The notes: a model not told the origin generated them from the sequence alone. A stretch of 64,000 nt of DNA from CAVRIA01 sp963721115 (GCA_963721115.1 CAVRIA010000007.1:1-64000), one strand, 5' to 3'; positions 34,258 to 44,301 are shown, counted from the stretch's first letter. Numbers and translations: made by a program.

Positions 34258-37196
34258 ACACGGGAGCCGGTCGAATCACCGCGCCCTCGACGCCACCTCC
34301 CTTCCCGTTCGAAGCGCGGGACAGGGCGATTGTCGCCGCCCTCCTGGGGCTCTTCCTCGTCACTCGGCTCACCTGGCTCGCCTGGAATCCGCTATCGGTC
34401 GGCTACTTCGAGGAAGCGTACCGCTGGATGGTGGCACACGAGTGGCTCCACGGCGCCGCGCTCCCTCTGCTCGAGTATCAGGCGGACCACTACCAGGGCG
34501 GCTCGCTGGTCATGGCGCTGCTCGTCATGCCCTTCTTCGCCTTGCTCGGAGAGTCGCTTGCCGTCCTCAAGCTGGCCGCCGTCACGGTGTCCGTCGGCGT
34601 CCTCGCAAGCCTCTACGTCATCGGGCGGCGGTTCTTCGGTCGCCGGGTCGCCGTGCTCGCGGCCCTCGGCTACGTGGCCGGCCCGCCGCTGGTCGCGTAC
34701 AACGGCCTCGTCGTGATGGGGAGTCACACCGAGTCGGTGCTCTTCAGCCTTCTGCAGATTCTCGTCTTCCTGCACATCCTGTACGGCGCGCGCCGGCCGG
34801 CGGCCTGGGCGCTCCTGGGATTCGTCTCGGGCCTGGGAATATGGTTCTGCTACACGGCCGGGCTGAGCCTCATCGCCTGTGTCGTCGCATGGCTCGTCCT
34901 GGAGCGACTGCCGCGGCCGCGCGAGATGGCCACGCTGGCAGCGGGCCTCGTCGTTGGCCTCACGCCGTGGCTGATCTACAACGCGTACTACCACTTCGAC
35001 GGTATCGTCCGTATCCTCCAGGTCTTCGGGATGCGAAAGACCGTCGATCCGTGGGAGACGATCGGCATGCTCGGCAAGCTGGGCCGACTCCTCGATCGCG
35101 ATCTCGCCTACGGCTTGCTGGCGCCGATGGAAGACTCGCTCGGCTCTCGGACCGTGTGGACGCTCGCCGTGGCCTATGGTGCGCCGCTGCTGCTCGCGCT
35201 CGCCGCAGCGACGGTCCGCTGCGCCCGAACGGTACGCGCACAGTGGTTGCGAGCCGGACGCCGGCTCGAGCCCTCCGCGAAGGCCGAGGTGGTATTCGTC
35301 CTCTACGGCTTCGTCTTTCTCGCCCTCTATCTCGCCTCGAGCTTCACCGTGGACCGCCTGCAGTGGCCGGTCGCGTACCGGCTGTTCGTCCCTCCCGCCG
35401 TGCTTCTGCTCATTCCGGCCGCGGTCTCTGCGGCGCGCGCGTACGCCGCCGACGCACGACTCTGCCGGATGGCGACCGCGGCGGCGTTGGTGCTCTGGCT
35501 CGGTGCCCAGGCCACCGGTGACGTCGCCATCGCGATGCGCCGAAGCCACCCGGACTTGAACGTGTTCTCGCTCGACGGCGGGTACCTCTGCATGGGTCTC
35601 CTCACCTTCCACAAGTACCCCGATGATCCCGCGCGGGTGGTCGAGGTGTTGCACAGGCTTCCGGGCTCCGAACAGCGCCGGGCTGCCTTCACGGGTGCCG
35701 GCTGGCGGATGGAGTTCGGCTTCGAGAACACGCCCTCGGAACGAGAGTTGGTGAACACTCTCGAGGCCATGCCGCCCGAGGATCGGCTCGCCGCGCTCGA
35801 CGGCGCGATCAATTTCGCTCACGAGCGCATCGACCAGGTCCGCCGCTGGGAGCGGGCGGAGTACCCGCTCGACAGCTATTACACGGCGCTCCCCGCGCGG
35901 CTGCAGATGCTTCTCGACATCGCCCATCGCGAGCGCAGCCGCACCCAGATGGCGCAGTATCGCGCCACCGACCTCCGCTTCCGACGGCGGGCGCGGTTGC
36001 TGCGTTCCGGCGAGCGGCTGCGAATCGCGCTATCCGCCGCGGGGGTGCGGGTCGACGATCGGCTGTATCCGCTGTCGCTTCCCGCCGGCGATCCGCCGGT
36101 CGCGATCCGGATCGGCGCGTGGATGCCGACCGGCACGACCATACGCGTCGTCGAGCCGCAGGCCAGCGAGACGCTCGACGCGACGCGGGACCTGTCGGTG
36201 ATCGAGCATCCCATCCGCGGACTGCCCTTCGACATCGAGCTGCGCAACGCCGGCAAACGGGGCGTGCTCATTGCCGGATGGCTCGAGCTGCGGGGCGCGG
36301 GCGCGCTCGATCTACCCAACGACGAAGAGCGTCTGTTCGCGCGCTACCGCTCCGCGGTGCTGCCGGGCTCGGCATTTCGCGTCGTCGACGGTTGGGACCG
36401 ACGCGAGCCGGCCTCGCGCTGGTCTCTGCGTCCGGCGCCGGCCCACCGCTGGACCAACGAGCGCCGCGCCGTCGCGGTGTTCCCGAACCCGCACCGGCTC
36501 ATCGGCCTGAAGATCGAGGGTATGCTTCCCGAGTACCTGGCGGGAGAGCCGCTGCGTTTGGACATCGCGGTCAACGGCCAGCCCATCGGTGCCGTCGAGG
36601 GCCAGCAGGATTTCGCCTTCACACGTGTGCTCGATCCGGAGCTGCTCGGCGCTGCCTCCTGGGCCGATCTCGAGCTTTCCGTGAGCCGTACCGTAAACCC
36701 GAGACACCTCGGCGTTTCGAATGACTCGCGCGACCTCGGGGTCTACTTGCGGCGTCTCGACCTCGTCGAGGCCGGGCTCGATCTTCCTTCCGACGGAAGG
36801 ATCGACCTGGGCACGCCCGCCGCCCGCGACTATCTCGAGCAGGGGTGGTCCTACGCCGAGCGCGACGGGGAAACGACCTTCGCGTGGGCCGCCGCGAACG
36901 AGGCGCGGGTGCAGTTCACGCTGCCCGCTCCTCTCGACCATCGACTGGAGCTGCGCGTCTACCCGCTCCCCGAGGCCCTCCCGCGCCGAGTCACGGTGTA
37001 CGTCAACGGCGAGCGCCTGGCCGAGATCCTCGTCACGAACGGCGGCTGGCAGACCCTCGCGATCGAGGTGCCGGCCGCCGCCCTGAAGGCGGGGCTCAAC
37101 GGGATCCGCTTCGTCTTCGACGCAACGGCATCGCCGGCGGCGGGAAACGACCGCCGCGCCCTCGCCCTGGCGTTCGATTCGATCACCCTGCGCTGA
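34254..37196 (+). CDS. GT39-like membrane glycosyltransferase with C-terminal beta domains
   Basis: Starts at ATG 34254, overlapping the methyltransferase stop. About 980 residues. The N-terminal half has around ten membrane helices (IVAALLGLFLVTRLTWLAW, VMALLVMPFFALLGESLAVL, LASLYVIGRRFFG), the fold of ArnT/protein-mannosyltransferase-type enzymes that use polyprenyl-phosphate sugars. The second half is soluble and rich in beta strands, with a closing GWQTLAIEVPAAALKAGLNG carbohydrate-binding-like segment, more than in ordinary GT39 members. The frame is intact. With the coupled methyltransferase it probably builds or caps a surface glycan. No sugar specificity can be read. Confidence 0.7.
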   Translation: MNTGAGRITAPSTPPPFPFEARDRAIVAALLGLFLVTRLTWLAWNPLSVGYFEEAYRWMVAHEWLHGAALPLLEYQADHYQGGSLVMALLVMPFFALLGESLAVLKLAAVTVSVGVLASLYVIGRRFFGRRVAVLAALGYVAGPPLVAYNGLVVMGSHTESVLFSLLQILVFLHILYGARRPAAWALLGFVSGLGIWFCYTAGLSLIACVVAWLVLERLPRPREMATLAAGLVVGLTPWLIYNAYYHFDGIVRILQVFGMRKTVDPWETIGMLGKLGRLLDRDLAYGLLAPMEDSLGSRTVWTLAVAYGAPLLLALAAATVRCARTVRAQWLRAGRRLEPSAKAEVVFVLYGFVFLALYLASSFTVDRLQWPVAYRLFVPPAVLLLIPAAVSAARAYAADARLCRMATAAALVLWLGAQATGDVAIAMRRSHPDLNVFSLDGGYLCMGLLTFHKYPDDPARVVEVLHRLPGSEQRRAAFTGAGWRMEFGFENTPSERELVNTLEAMPPEDRLAALDGAINFAHERIDQVRRWERAEYPLDSYYTALPARLQMLLDIAHRERSRTQMAQYRATDLRFRRRARLLRSGERLRIALSAAGVRVDDRLYPLSLPAGDPPVAIRIGAWMPTGTTIRVVEPQASETLDATRDLSVIEHPIRGLPFDIELRNAGKRGVLIAGWLELRGAGALDLPNDEERLFARYRSAVLPGSAFRVVDGWDRREPASRWSLRPAPAHRWTNERRAVAVFPNPHRLIGLKIEGMLPEYLAGEPLRLDIAVNGQPIGAVEGQQDFAFTRVLDPELLGAASWADLELSVSRTVNPRHLGVSNDSRDLGVYLRRLDLVEAGLDLPSDGRIDLGTPAARDYLEQGWSYAERDGETTFAWAAANEARVQFTLPAPLDHRLELRVYPLPEALPRRVTVYVNGERLAEILVTNGGWQTLAIEVPAAALKAGLNGIRFVFDATASPAAGNDRRALALAFDSITLR

Positions 37197-37288
37197 CGAG
37201 GCTCGAGCCGTGTTCCCTCCGGGTCCACCACCGTCGTGGGGATTGGGCCCGTCGGGCCGTCGGGTCGCGGTCGCCGCCGCCGCCAGAC

Positions 37289-38935
37289 TCAGATCCGCGA
37301 CGCCGTGAGCACGACGTCCGCGTGCTGCCAGGCGGCCTCGAATCTCCGGCCCGTGGCGGCCGCTTCTCGCGTCTTGCCCTGCGCTTCCAGGCTCTGCATC
37401 AGGCCGAAGAGCGCCCAGCCGTTGTCGGGGTTCCTCTTCAGGTCCTCGCGATAGACGGCCTCCGCTTCACGCGGCCGGCCGGCGGCGAGCAGCACGGCGC
37501 CGAGCGAATGGCGCGCCGGGTACTGCCAGTCGGGCGGCTCCTGGTAGTGGAGGGCGTCCTCGCGCGCCACCGCCCGGCGCAGTGCGACGATGGCACGCCC
37601 ATACTCGTGCTGCGCCGCGGCGATCTCGCCGTCGAGAACGTCCGCGGCGACGTTCAGCACGTCGGCAAAGGAGTTGAAGGCGCCGACCACGGGCTCCTGT
37701 GCCTCTTTGCGGGCCGCCAGCTGGCGCACGTCGCCGAGCTCCCCGCTTGCCGCCTCGAAGTCGCCCCGAGCCGCGAAGGCGCGGCCGCGCGCGTAGTGCC
37801 AGATCCCGTTCGGATAGAGCAGATCGCCGGCCGGCGCGGGGGTCGCGAGGATCTCGTCCCACTTGCCGAAGCGAACGTAGGCAAACAGCGGCATCACCGA
37901 GAACGGCTGCAGGAGGGCGAGCTCGGGGTCGCGCATCGCGTCGTGCTGCGTATGGGCATCGGTGGCTTTGGCCGCCTCGATCGCCTTGGCGCTCCAGCCC
38001 TCCATGCTGGCCGCGGTGAAAAGGAAGTGATGGTTGTGCGGCACGTAGGCGAGCGGATAGACGCCTTGCGCGCGGCACTGCGTGACGTACGAGTTGTCCG
38101 CCTGGGTCGCACGGATGTTGGCGAGCACCGCGTCGTGGTAGCGGCCGATGCGGATGTACGTGTGCGACGGCATGTGCACCAGGTGGCCGGCACCGGGGGC
38201 GAGACCGCCGAGGCGGTCGGCGTAGGCCGCCGCCCGGCCGGGATCCGGCGAGGCCTCGGTGGCGTGGATGTAGAAGTGGATCGCGCCGGGGTGCTGCGGA
38301 TCGCGCTGCAGCACCGACTCGATCGTCTGCAGGATCTCGGGCGTCCACGGCTGCGGCGTACCGTCCTCGTTCCAGAAGTCCCACGGGTGAAGATCCATCG
38401 CCGCCTCGGCGGCCAGCGCAGCCGCGTCGAGATCGTCCGGGAAGCGCTGCGTCACGTCGCGCATCGCCCCGGCATAGGCGGCGTCCGCGGCCGAGCGATC
38501 GCCCGCGGACGCCGACGGATAGCGCTTCACCAGCGCCTCGATGTAGGCGCGCTCGTTGTCGCTGACCTGCGGCGCCAGGGCGAGGGCCCTGCGGCTTGCA
38601 TCGTACGCCGCGGGCGCATCACTCGCGTTCATGGGCAAGTTGATGTTCGGCCCGAGCACCAGCGCCACGCCCCACCAGCACATCGCACAGTCGGGATCGA
38701 GCTGCGTCGCCTGGCGAAAGGCGCGCCCGGCCTCGGCGTGATTGAAGCCGTACGTCAAGATGAAGCCCTGGTCGAAGTATCGCTGGGCCAGCGGCGAGCG
38801 CGTGGTGATCGGGCGGTGGTAGCTCCCGAGATCGTTGAAGAGCGGCGCACGGGGTCCTTCCGATGGCGGCGGCCGGTGTGAAGAAGCGCAGCCGGCGATG
38901 GCGACGATGATCAGAGCGACAACGAAGCGGTGCAT
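37289..38935 (-). CDS. TPR-repeat lipoprotein
   Basis: Starts at ATG 38935 with GGAAAGGAGGGC just ahead. A lipoprotein signal (RFVVALIIVAIAGC, lipid Cys at residue 16) is followed by about 530 residues with several helical pairs of TPR type: FNHAEAGRAFRQATQLDPDC, QSLEAQGKTREAAATGRRFE, RPREAEAVYREDLKRNPDNG. A central block (DLHPWDFWNEDGTPQPW, FYIHATEASPDPGRA, HLVHMPSHTYIRIG) is strongly conserved in a family of secreted TPR proteins. His- and Trp-rich, it may bind a ligand rather than only protein. The frame is intact. Alone between a glycosyltransferase and a methyltransferase. Confidence 0.75.
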   Translation of the reverse strand: MHRFVVALIIVAIAGCASSHRPPPSEGPRAPLFNDLGSYHRPITTRSPLAQRYFDQGFILTYGFNHAEAGRAFRQATQLDPDCAMCWWGVALVLGPNINLPMNASDAPAAYDASRRALALAPQVSDNERAYIEALVKRYPSASAGDRSAADAAYAGAMRDVTQRFPDDLDAAALAAEAAMDLHPWDFWNEDGTPQPWTPEILQTIESVLQRDPQHPGAIHFYIHATEASPDPGRAAAYADRLGGLAPGAGHLVHMPSHTYIRIGRYHDAVLANIRATQADNSYVTQCRAQGVYPLAYVPHNHHFLFTAASMEGWSAKAIEAAKATDAHTQHDAMRDPELALLQPFSVMPLFAYVRFGKWDEILATPAPAGDLLYPNGIWHYARGRAFAARGDFEAASGELGDVRQLAARKEAQEPVVGAFNSFADVLNVAADVLDGEIAAAQHEYGRAIVALRRAVAREDALHYQEPPDWQYPARHSLGAVLLAAGRPREAEAVYREDLKRNPDNGWALFGLMQSLEAQGKTREAAATGRRFEAAWQHADVVLTASRI

Positions 38936-39136
38936 GTCCGCCCTCCTTTCCCCAGCCTCACGTTGCATATCGCGAGCCCGGGCTTCAACCACCGAACCCT
39001 GAAAGAGGAGCCCCGGGCTCGAGGAGGTTCGGATCGTCCCGGTCACAGCCAAGGGCCGGGAGGTGGACCGACAAAGGGCCGGGAGCTCGTCCGCTCGCTC
39101 GTCTGGGAGAAGAGCGACCGGTGAAGACGCTTCGTT

Positions 39137-39937
39137 TCAAGAAGGGGCTCGAGAACGTGTGCTTTCTCCTGTTCGAGTAGTTTGCGGTGACGCCCGGGAC
39201 TTGGCCGCACGGGCGGCTACGATCACCGCGAAATCGCTATCGAAGCGGTCCAGCTCTTCGGCGCGAAGCTCTTCAGCCGCCAGCCCGTAGAGGGAGGAGG
39301 CAGCGGCAAAGACGTTTCCGTACGCCTCGAGCGCGATGTCGCCGCAGGGGAAAGCGTCCCGCAGCATCCTGCCCAACGACTGGCCGGTAAAGCGCCAGTA
39401 CTCCCCCCACGGATCCACGCCTTCTTTGCGAACCACCTTGCCGACGCCGTGAGCGGTGACGAGAAGCACGCCGCCGGGCTTCAGAAGACGGAAGAGCTCC
39501 CGCACGGCGGCGCGCACATCGTAGATGAACTGAAGCGTCTGTACGCAGATGATGCAATCGAAGGTGTCGGAGGGCAGCGAGTTCGCACCGATCAGGTCGG
39601 CGACGAGCGTCGCCTTCGGGTTGTCGGTCCGGACGTCGAGCACGTCGCTCCCGGTGACCCGCTCTTCGCCGAACCTTCGCGTGTACCGATCGTCTCCGAA
39701 CTCCAGGACGCGGCCGCGGATGTCGCCGGCGTGGCGACACAGGAACTTCTCCATGTAGTAGCGGTCGATCGGCGAGCCGCGGTCGAAGCCGCACACGGGG
39801 CTCGCCGGCAGCAGATGCCGCAGCCTGCGGGCCCCGGGATTGCGCCAGCGGCGCCAGCGACGGCGCTGGCTCGAGATCCACCGGCGAGCGCGAGCGGGGA
39901 GTACCGCTCGGCCCAAGTGCCGCGCCCGAGGGGTCAT
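39137..39937 (-). CDS. Class I methyltransferase
   Basis: Start taken at ATG 39937, as the upstream frame has no motif. The protein reads IDRYYMEKFLCRHAGDIRGR, VLEFGDDRYTRRFG (an altered SAM loop), DVRTDNPKATLVADL, DCIICVQTLQFIYDVRAAV and LLKPGGVLLVTAHGVGKVV, the order of the Methyltransf_11 family often found in polysaccharide clusters. The G-loop is FGDDRY rather than G-x-G-x-G, which is seen in that subfamily. A basic, Arg-rich N-terminus (about 30 residues) precedes the domain. Confidence 0.7.
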   Translation of the reverse strand: MTPRARHLGRAVLPARARRWISSQRRRWRRWRNPGARRLRHLLPASPVCGFDRGSPIDRYYMEKFLCRHAGDIRGRVLEFGDDRYTRRFGEERVTGSDVLDVRTDNPKATLVADLIGANSLPSDTFDCIICVQTLQFIYDVRAAVRELFRLLKPGGVLLVTAHGVGKVVRKEGVDPWGEYWRFTGQSLGRMLRDAFPCGDIALEAYGNVFAAASSLYGLAAEELRAEELDRFDSDFAVIVAARAAKSRASPQTTRTGESTRSRAPS

Positions 39938-40005
39938 CGCAGCGCGCCAGCTTATCCGGTCCGGGAGCCTCGTACGACACGTCGCCGCAATTCCAAGACC
40001 AAGCC

Positions 40006-43000
40006 CTACGGCATGGGCGGGCACGTCGCCGGGGCGGGGCTGCCCGCGTTGGCCTTGAACAGGCCGGGGCGGTCGGTCTTGGCAGTCGAGGGCGGACTTC
40101 CCTTCGGGCTCGCCGCCGTCTCGGCACACCAGCCGGCATCGCTGCCGAGCTGCAGGCGTAGCGCCACCTGCCCCTGTGCCGGCTCGTCGAGCGAATAGGC
40201 CCAGCTACTCTTGCCGCCGCGCACGACGATGCGATCGTCCTTCACCACGACGGTGCGGATCGGCGTGCTCGCGTCGCCGCGGAAGCGCCAGCCCCTCGGC
40301 GCGCTCGCGCGTCCGAGTGCCTTCCAGCCGCTCGCCGGCAGCGTCACGGTGACCGCATCGCCGGTCAGGCCGGCGGCGTTGTACACCTGCAGCGTCGCGC
40401 CGCCCAGCGTCGGGTCGCCGCTGCTCCCCGGCAGGGGCGCGACGACGCGCTGCACCGCCGAGTCGTGCGCGGTAGAGGCGACGAACACCACCCGGCGCCT
40501 CCTCGTGTTGATGGGCGGGCGCACGTCGTCCTTGAGGATCAGCTTCGAGGTGCGGATCAGCGTCGCCAGCGACAGCGGCGTGCTGGCGGCATCGGCGGGA
40601 TCCGAGCCCGCATCGAGCTCGTCCCGATCGTAGAAGCCGTCCTCGTCGCGGTCGATACCGGCGCGCGTACCCGAGCCGGGCGGCACGCAGGTGTAGGTCA
40701 GCTCCTGGTCCGCCGACGCCGAAGCCACCCCGCGCAGGGCGGCGTCGCTGAGCGGCGTCTCGGCTTCGCGATCGCTGATGAACTGCCCGCCGGCGCCGCG
40801 CAGCCAGCCGCGCGCCTCGCCGTCCATGGTTCCCTTGACGATCAGGTCGCACTCGCCCAGGCCGGCGCGCGCGACGAGCAGGTCGAGACGCGCCCCCACG
40901 GCGCCGGCATTGGTCGACGTCAGCGTGATCTGCTGTCCGACGATCGGGGCCAGGTTGCTGTCGAAGGCGAGCAGGAACTGCTCGACCTCATGCCGTTCCG
41001 TATCGCTCGGGAAGCCGACGCTGGGCCCGCCGACCGAGTTGTTCGAGAAGACGTTGGCATTGAGGAAGCGGAACAGGGTGTCGACGCTGCCGTCGTGGAG
41101 GAAGCCGAAGCCGCGGATCTGAGGTCCCTGCGGCGGCTGATTGAGCGGCCGCGTCCCCGCCACGTCGAGCTCCCCGAACATGCCGATCTTCTGGTACAGG
41201 TTGCGCAGGTGCGGAATCTTGATGATCTGCTCCTCGTTCTCGAAGCTCGCGCGCCCGTCGGTGCCGAAGTGTCCGAGCTCGGGCTGCAGGCGGTGACACC
41301 CCTCGCAGGTGAAGCCCAGCGGCTGGTTGAGGATCGTGCCACTGGTGCCGTCCGACAGCCGAGGCCCGAGAAAGAAGTCCCGCCCCGCCTGCTGCGCCGG
41401 CGTCAGCGAGTCGTCGAGCGCGCGCACCGGGTTCGGGGGCAGCGTGATCTGCAGGGCGAAGTCGGTGAACTCCTGCATCTCCGCCGCCGGCAGCTGGCTG
41501 TCGCGGCCGACGAGCGACACGAAGGCGCCGTTGAAGTTGTTGAACGAGTTCACCTCGTCGAAGGCCGAGGCCGCCGTTCCGGGCGGATTGGAACGATCCC
41601 CGCGCCAGTGCATGGCGCCGCTGCCGACCAGGCCGCGCAGGGTCTGCGTGGTCATCGGCCCCTTCATTGGGTGAAAGTCGGTGACCTGACCGGTGCCGTT
41701 GATCGGCGCGGGCAGCGGAAAGATCCCGAGGCCGACGGCGAACCCCAGGTTGATCGGGATCGGATTGTTCTTCACCGCGTCGTCCGGGTTGCCGAGATCC
41801 CAGGCGAGGTTGTCCATGGCGCCGAAGATGTGACAGCTCGCGCACGACGCCTCGCCGTTGCTCGAGGTCGCGACCGCGTCGTAGAGGAACGGCCGTCCGG
41901 CGACGACGCTCGGCGGCTCCGGATTGTGCAGGGCCAGATGCGCGGTCTCGGCCTGGGCGGTCAGATCGACGACCGAAACGCTGTCGTCGAAGCGCGTCAG
42001 CACGTAGAGCCGCTGCCGCGCCGCGTCGAGCACCAACCCGCTCGGGCCGCCGCCGCTCACCGGGATGTAATCGGCGCTGTCGACGATGGGGTCCAACATG
42101 TCGCCTTCCAGGGCCACCGTGTTGAACACCCCGATCCGGCTCGACCCGAACGCCGCGACGTAGAGCGTGGCGCCGTCGGGCGAGACCGCCATGCCGACCG
42201 GCGTCGCCAAGCTGTGCTCCTTCGTTCCGGCCGGAGCGGGCAGTTGATTGTAGTCGATGTGCTGGTTCAGGTGGCGGGGAAACACGCCACCGGGCGTGAC
42301 GACGGTGATGCGCGATTCGGCCAGGTCGCCCTGCACCGTGCTGCCGCCGAAAACCCCGGGGCCCTCGAAGCGGACCTCGTTGCGCGCCTCGGTGTTGGAG
42401 ACATAGAGCGTGCCGGTGGCCGGGTTGACGGCCATGTTGAAGAGCGTCGTCCCGACGTGCGCGAACGCCGCGGTCTGCGCCAGGGTGTCGGCGTCGATGG
42501 CGAAGACGTCGTCGTCGGGCAGATCGAAGCGCACGGCCGCGCTCCAATCGCGGCCCAGCGGGTCGTTCCATTCGCCGGTGGCCGGATCGAACTTGACGAT
42601 CAGCCCCGTCTCCGGCGCCGGCTCGCCGAGCGCGTCCGTGCTCGGCGGCGGCAGGCCGCCCGGCATCGTCTGGCCCTGCACGGTGCACGCCGCGGCGGCG
42701 CCGAAGCCGTTGCACACCGCCCCCTCGGAGAGCACGGTGGTCTGATTGCCGGACTTGAAGACCGCCGCATAGACCGTCGCTCCGTCCGGGCTGACGGCGA
42801 GGGCGCGCGGTGTGTCGCCGAACAGCGTGAGGATCGCCAGCGGCGTGCCGCCCAACGTGTTGCCGAGCGCCGTGGCGTCGAACACCCACACATCGGCGCG
42901 CCCGACGCCGGGGGTGGTGAGCTGCGGATCGCCGGCACCCGGCACCGCCGCGATCGACGGGTCGGTGCGCTGTTGGCCGCGATGCGCCGTGGTAATGAAG

Positions 43001-43437
43001 GCGCGGTTGCCCCCGGCGCCGGCGAAGACGATGTCGCGCGGCTCGTCGCCCACCAGCAGCGTGCGGACGACGCGCGGCGGGTCGCTGCCGACGTCGACGA
43101 TGCTGACGCTGTCGGAGAGGTTGTTGACGACCCAGACCTCGGAGTCGGAGCGGGCTGCCACGGCCACCGGCTCGAGACCGACCGGCACCGAACCGCTGGC
43201 GACGAGGCCGCCGGCCGTAACGTCGAAGATCGCCAGCCGTGCGTCCGGCGTGTTGACCGCAAAGAGGCGAGTGCCGTCCGGGGACAGGGCGAGGGGTTGA
43301 ACCTGGCCGCTCTCGAAGGTGGTGAAGGATCCTGCTGCCGCTGCCGTTCCGCCCCATCCGCTCATCGCCCCCAGCACGACGAGAACGGCCGAGGCAAAGC
43401 GCCGCCCTCCACGCACTACGGCCCTGGAACGCACCAT
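40006..43437 (-). CDS. Large secreted YVTN-propeller di-haem peroxidase-like protein
   Basis: Start chosen at ATG 43437 behind AAAGGGGA. A signal peptide (FASAVLVVLGAMSGWGGTAAA) precedes a YVTN/beta-propeller of about 480 residues (QPLALSPDGTRLFAVNTPDA, VGMAVSPDGATLYVAAFGSS). CASCH (near residue 534) and CEGCH (near 714) are two haem sites in a cytochrome-c-peroxidase-like arrangement (LRGLVGSGAMHWRGDRSN, NLYQKIGMFGELD, GFGFLHDGSVDTLFRFL). A calcium-type loop DRDEDGFYDRDELDAG and a C-terminal beta domain follow. It is 1,143 residues with no frame break. A periplasmic or outer-surface oxidase or peroxidase is likely. Divergent from the methyltransferase with a Fur-like site between. Confidence 0.75.
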   Translation of the reverse strand: MVRSRAVVRGGRRFASAVLVVLGAMSGWGGTAAAAGSFTTFESGQVQPLALSPDGTRLFAVNTPDARLAIFDVTAGGLVASGSVPVGLEPVAVAARSDSEVWVVNNLSDSVSIVDVGSDPPRVVRTLLVGDEPRDIVFAGAGGNRAFITTAHRGQQRTDPSIAAVPGAGDPQLTTPGVGRADVWVFDATALGNTLGGTPLAILTLFGDTPRALAVSPDGATVYAAVFKSGNQTTVLSEGAVCNGFGAAAACTVQGQTMPGGLPPPSTDALGEPAPETGLIVKFDPATGEWNDPLGRDWSAAVRFDLPDDDVFAIDADTLAQTAAFAHVGTTLFNMAVNPATGTLYVSNTEARNEVRFEGPGVFGGSTVQGDLAESRITVVTPGGVFPRHLNQHIDYNQLPAPAGTKEHSLATPVGMAVSPDGATLYVAAFGSSRIGVFNTVALEGDMLDPIVDSADYIPVSGGGPSGLVLDAARQRLYVLTRFDDSVSVVDLTAQAETAHLALHNPEPPSVVAGRPFLYDAVATSSNGEASCASCHIFGAMDNLAWDLGNPDDAVKNNPIPINLGFAVGLGIFPLPAPINGTGQVTDFHPMKGPMTTQTLRGLVGSGAMHWRGDRSNPPGTAASAFDEVNSFNNFNGAFVSLVGRDSQLPAAEMQEFTDFALQITLPPNPVRALDDSLTPAQQAGRDFFLGPRLSDGTSGTILNQPLGFTCEGCHRLQPELGHFGTDGRASFENEEQIIKIPHLRNLYQKIGMFGELDVAGTRPLNQPPQGPQIRGFGFLHDGSVDTLFRFLNANVFSNNSVGGPSVGFPSDTERHEVEQFLLAFDSNLAPIVGQQITLTSTNAGAVGARLDLLVARAGLGECDLIVKGTMDGEARGWLRGAGGQFISDREAETPLSDAALRGVASASADQELTYTCVPPGSGTRAGIDRDEDGFYDRDELDAGSDPADAASTPLSLATLIRTSKLILKDDVRPPINTRRRRVVFVASTAHDSAVQRVVAPLPGSSGDPTLGGATLQVYNAAGLTGDAVTVTLPASGWKALGRASAPRGWRFRGDASTPIRTVVVKDDRIVVRGGKSSWAYSLDEPAQGQVALRLQLGSDAGWCAETAASPKGSPPSTAKTDRPGLFKANAGSPAPATCPPMP

Positions 43438-43616
43438 ACTGTTCCCCTTTCGATTCGAAGCATCACCCGCCCGATGTCCGCCCACCGTACCCCGAGCGCC
43501 AAATTGTTTCCAACCGGAATGTGGCGAATGGCTGCTGAGACGTGCCAGTGGCCGCCAAGCGGCAACCAGATACCCGCTCCTCCTCTCCCCGTTCCGCCGG
43601 CCAATCGAATGATTTT

Positions 43617-43635
43617 GAAAATGATTGTCAGAATC
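43617..43635. promoter_or_regulatory. Fur-box-like site
   Basis: GAAAATGATTGTCAGAATC matches 14 of 19 positions of the Escherichia coli Fur consensus (GATAATGATAATCATTATC), and lies 37 bases upstream of ATG 43673 in an AT-rich island, and about 180 bases from the propeller-peroxidase start at 43437. It therefore could put either or both divergent genes under iron control. Whether the host Fur uses this consensus is unknown. Confidence 0.55.
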
Positions 43636-43672
43636 GATTAGGTCTGCTATACCCCCCGAAGGGAGGACGAAC

Positions 43673-44287
43673 ATGATCACCAGAGTCGGACCGTCGGTTG
43701 GGCTACTGGCGCTCCTCGGGCTCGGAATGGTCCTGCGCCCGTGGCTTCACAAGCGCCGCTACGGAAGCTGGGGCGTGCTCCTGTTCCGCTCCAGCAGTCC
43801 GGCGCAGCACCTGCGCGAGGCGCTGCTGGTGGGCGTATTCCTGATCCTCGCGATCCAGGCGTATCTGACGGCGGTCGACTCCGCCGCCCTCGGGCCGCTG
43901 CGCCTCGCGGGCGAGGCTCCGCGCGCCGCCTGGCTCGGCTTCCTGATCCTGATGACCGGCGTGGCGTGGCTGGTCGCGGCGCAGGTCCATCTGGGCGCAT
44001 CGTGGCGCTTCGGCATCGACGAGAGCGCCCGGCCGGGACTCGTAACCAGCGGGCTGTACGCCTTTTCGCGCAACCCGATCTACCTGGGCCTGTTCGTCGC
44101 GCTGGCGGGGTTCGCGCTGCTCGTCCCGACCTGGCCGTCCGTCGTTCTCCTGGCCGGCGCCGTGATCGGCTTCCACAACCAAGCGGTCCACGAGGAAGCG
44201 TTCCTGCGCCGCACCTATGGGGAGGACTTCGAGCGCTATGCGCGGCGCGTCGGACGCTTCATCCCGCTCGTCGGCCGCCTGCGCTGA
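43673..44287 (+). CDS. Isoprenylcysteine/phospholipid methyltransferase-like membrane protein
   Basis: Starts at ATG 43673 with GGGAGG 6 bases ahead. 204 residues, four to five membrane helices, and the SAM-binding ICMT/PEMT signature near the C-terminus: GLYAFSRNPIYLGLFVALAG, then HEEAFLRRTYGEDFERYARR and VGRFIPL. It should methylate a membrane-bound small molecule or a lipid. Its last 72 bases are repeated almost exactly at 52000-52071, a mark of a duplication around the giant gene. Fur-box-like site upstream. Confidence 0.8.
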   Translation: MITRVGPSVGLLALLGLGMVLRPWLHKRRYGSWGVLLFRSSSPAQHLREALLVGVFLILAIQAYLTAVDSAALGPLRLAGEAPRAAWLGFLILMTGVAWLVAAQVHLGASWRFGIDESARPGLVTSGLYAFSRNPIYLGLFVALAGFALLVPTWPSVVLLAGAVIGFHNQAVHEEAFLRRTYGEDFERYARRVGRFIPLVGRLR

Positions 44288-44301
44288 ACCCTGGCCCGGC
44301 A

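Noticed and set aside
38990..39136. Plus-strand frame reading VTAKGREVDRQRAG, like a MarR wing
   Set aside because: Too short and not supported by other parts of the domain; probably chance or a tiny relic.
40465..43641. Very long plus-strand open frame (about 1,050 codons) over the propeller-peroxidase gene
   Set aside because: It is antisense to a clearly coding minus-strand gene with signal peptide and haem motifs, is Arg/Gly/Asp-rich without any fold, and is a result of high GC.
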